45,531 nt of DNA, taken from NCBI GenBank assembly GCA_023665145.1, contig JAMPEM010000017.1, forward strand, positions 1 to 45,531, written 5' to 3'. The notes below the pieces were generated by a model. It searched no databases. It had not been told where the DNA came from and saw only the letters and a program-made list of their open reading frames with translations. The stretch comes from Bacteroides sp. Lineage in GTDB: Bacteria > Bacteroidota > Bacteroidia > Bacteroidales > Muribaculaceae. Below, one piece after another: positions 45,231-45,531 of this stretch. Position 1 is the first letter of the stretch. Each line of letters opens with the position of its first letter. A program made the position numbers and the translations under genes.

Positions 45231-45356
45231 ACTATATATGGATACCGGCCGACGTTCATTATCCGAAATTATAAAATTTCATTAAAATTTATTTGCCGTC
45301 AAATCAACAAAATAACAAATATACATTATTTTTTTTGAAAAAAAGTTGCAAAAAAA

Positions 45357-45388
45357 TTTGGCAACGGCCGTTTTTTGTTGTAACTTTG
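45357..45388 (+). promoter_or_regulatory. Bacteroidota-type promoter for tRNA-Asp
   Basis: -33 box TTTG (45357-45360), 20-bp spacer, -7 box TAACTTTG (45381-45388). The leader of about 68 nt holds a hairpin at 45418-45439 (AAATTCAG with CTGAATTT) followed by TT. Confidence 0.75.
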
Positions 45389-45459
45389 CACTCGCAAACG
45401 GGGAACAAACCGATAGCAAATTCAGAAGAGACTGAATTTTTATAGCAATTGATATTTTA

Positions 45460-45531
45460 GGTGCGGTAGTTCAGCTTGGTTAGAATACATGCCTGTCACG
45501 CATGGGGTCGCGGGTTCGAGTCCCGTCCGCA
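45460..45531 (+). tRNA. tRNA-Asp (anticodon GTC), cut by the window end
   Basis: Acceptor GGTGCGG, D arm GTTCAGCTTGGTTAGAAT, anticodon stem CATGC/GCATG around loop CTGTCAC with anticodon GTC, T arm GCGGGTTCGAGTCCCGT. The last acceptor bases and discriminator lie beyond 45531, so about 3 nt are missing. Confidence 0.93.

Overview
The window reads as chromosomal DNA of a Bacteroidales gut-type bacterium, most like the Muribaculaceae (S24-7) or a relative. The reasons are: promoters of the Bacteroidota form TTTG-19/22-TAnnTTTG (mostly as TAACTTTG or TAATTTTG) in front of a dozen transcription units; large secreted proteins with Por-type (T9SS-like) C-terminal tails ending in YIVR..K or LYIYKGRKLIVK; lipoproteins with Bacteroidota-style lipoboxes; and Bacteroidales-restricted families (DUF3256, DUF4834, DUF3575/DUF3868). 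The genus is inferred, not proven.

Layout. 1-55: possible end of an IS3-like element. 97-6366 (-): apparent operon of DEAD-box helicase, DUF3256 protein, gltX, waaA and an OmpA-like lipoprotein. 6453-9117 (-): SDR oxidoreductase, a DUF115/GT42-like protein and an NAD-dependent epimerase-like protein. 9259-11643 (-): 794-aa secreted protein of repeated beta domains. 12032-12104 (-): tRNA-Pro(CGG). 12209-20036 (-): long co-directional block running psd, pssA, DUF4834, HAD hydrolase, sensor histidine kinase, YeiH-type transporter, menA-like prenyltransferase, RsmI-like methylase and MBL hydrolase, with internal promoters. 20205-24363 (-): pyrG, yidC and thioredoxin. 24518-28618 (-): acyltransferase, PgeF-like protein and three FKBP proteins with a small lipoprotein. 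28872-28942 (+): tRNA-Gln. 29039-29646 (-): His/Lys-rich exported mini-protein and a SemiSWEET-like sugar transporter. 29741-31947 (+): radical SAM protein and GT2 glycosyltransferase overlapping by 4 bp. 32105-35186 (+): tyrS, lipoprotein, Sel1-repeat protein. 35189-37242 (-): DUF488, a MITE-like element, tatD, yidD, rnpA. 37354-41221 (-): DUF3868 and DUF3575 proteins, a heptanucleotide repeat array, and a 554-aa membrane protein. 41575-45160 (+): two paralogous secreted proteins. 45460-end (+): tRNA-Asp(GTC), cut by the window edge.

Much of the window is envelope biology: phospholipid synthesis (psd, pssA, acyltransferase), LPS Kdo transfer (waaA), membrane protein insertion (yidC, yidD), menaquinone (menA), periplasmic folding (FKBPs) and secreted surface proteins, interleaved with translation genes (gltX, tyrS, rnpA, three tRNAs). 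No CRISPR array, prophage, complete transposase gene or recognisable defence island is visible.

The most unusual signals are non-coding or architectural: an 11-unit heptanucleotide tandem array directly after a stop codon (39479-39555); a 240-bp MITE-like element with about 25-bp inverted ends and a TTA duplication (35605-35850); strongly folded 5' leaders before tRNA-Gln and tyrS; a radical SAM/GT2 pair with a C-rich, G-poor coding strand; a 49-residue His/Lys tail on a small exported protein; and a pair of secreted paralogs in which one protein equals the C-terminal 330 residues of the other. No coherent new defence or secretion system is supported.
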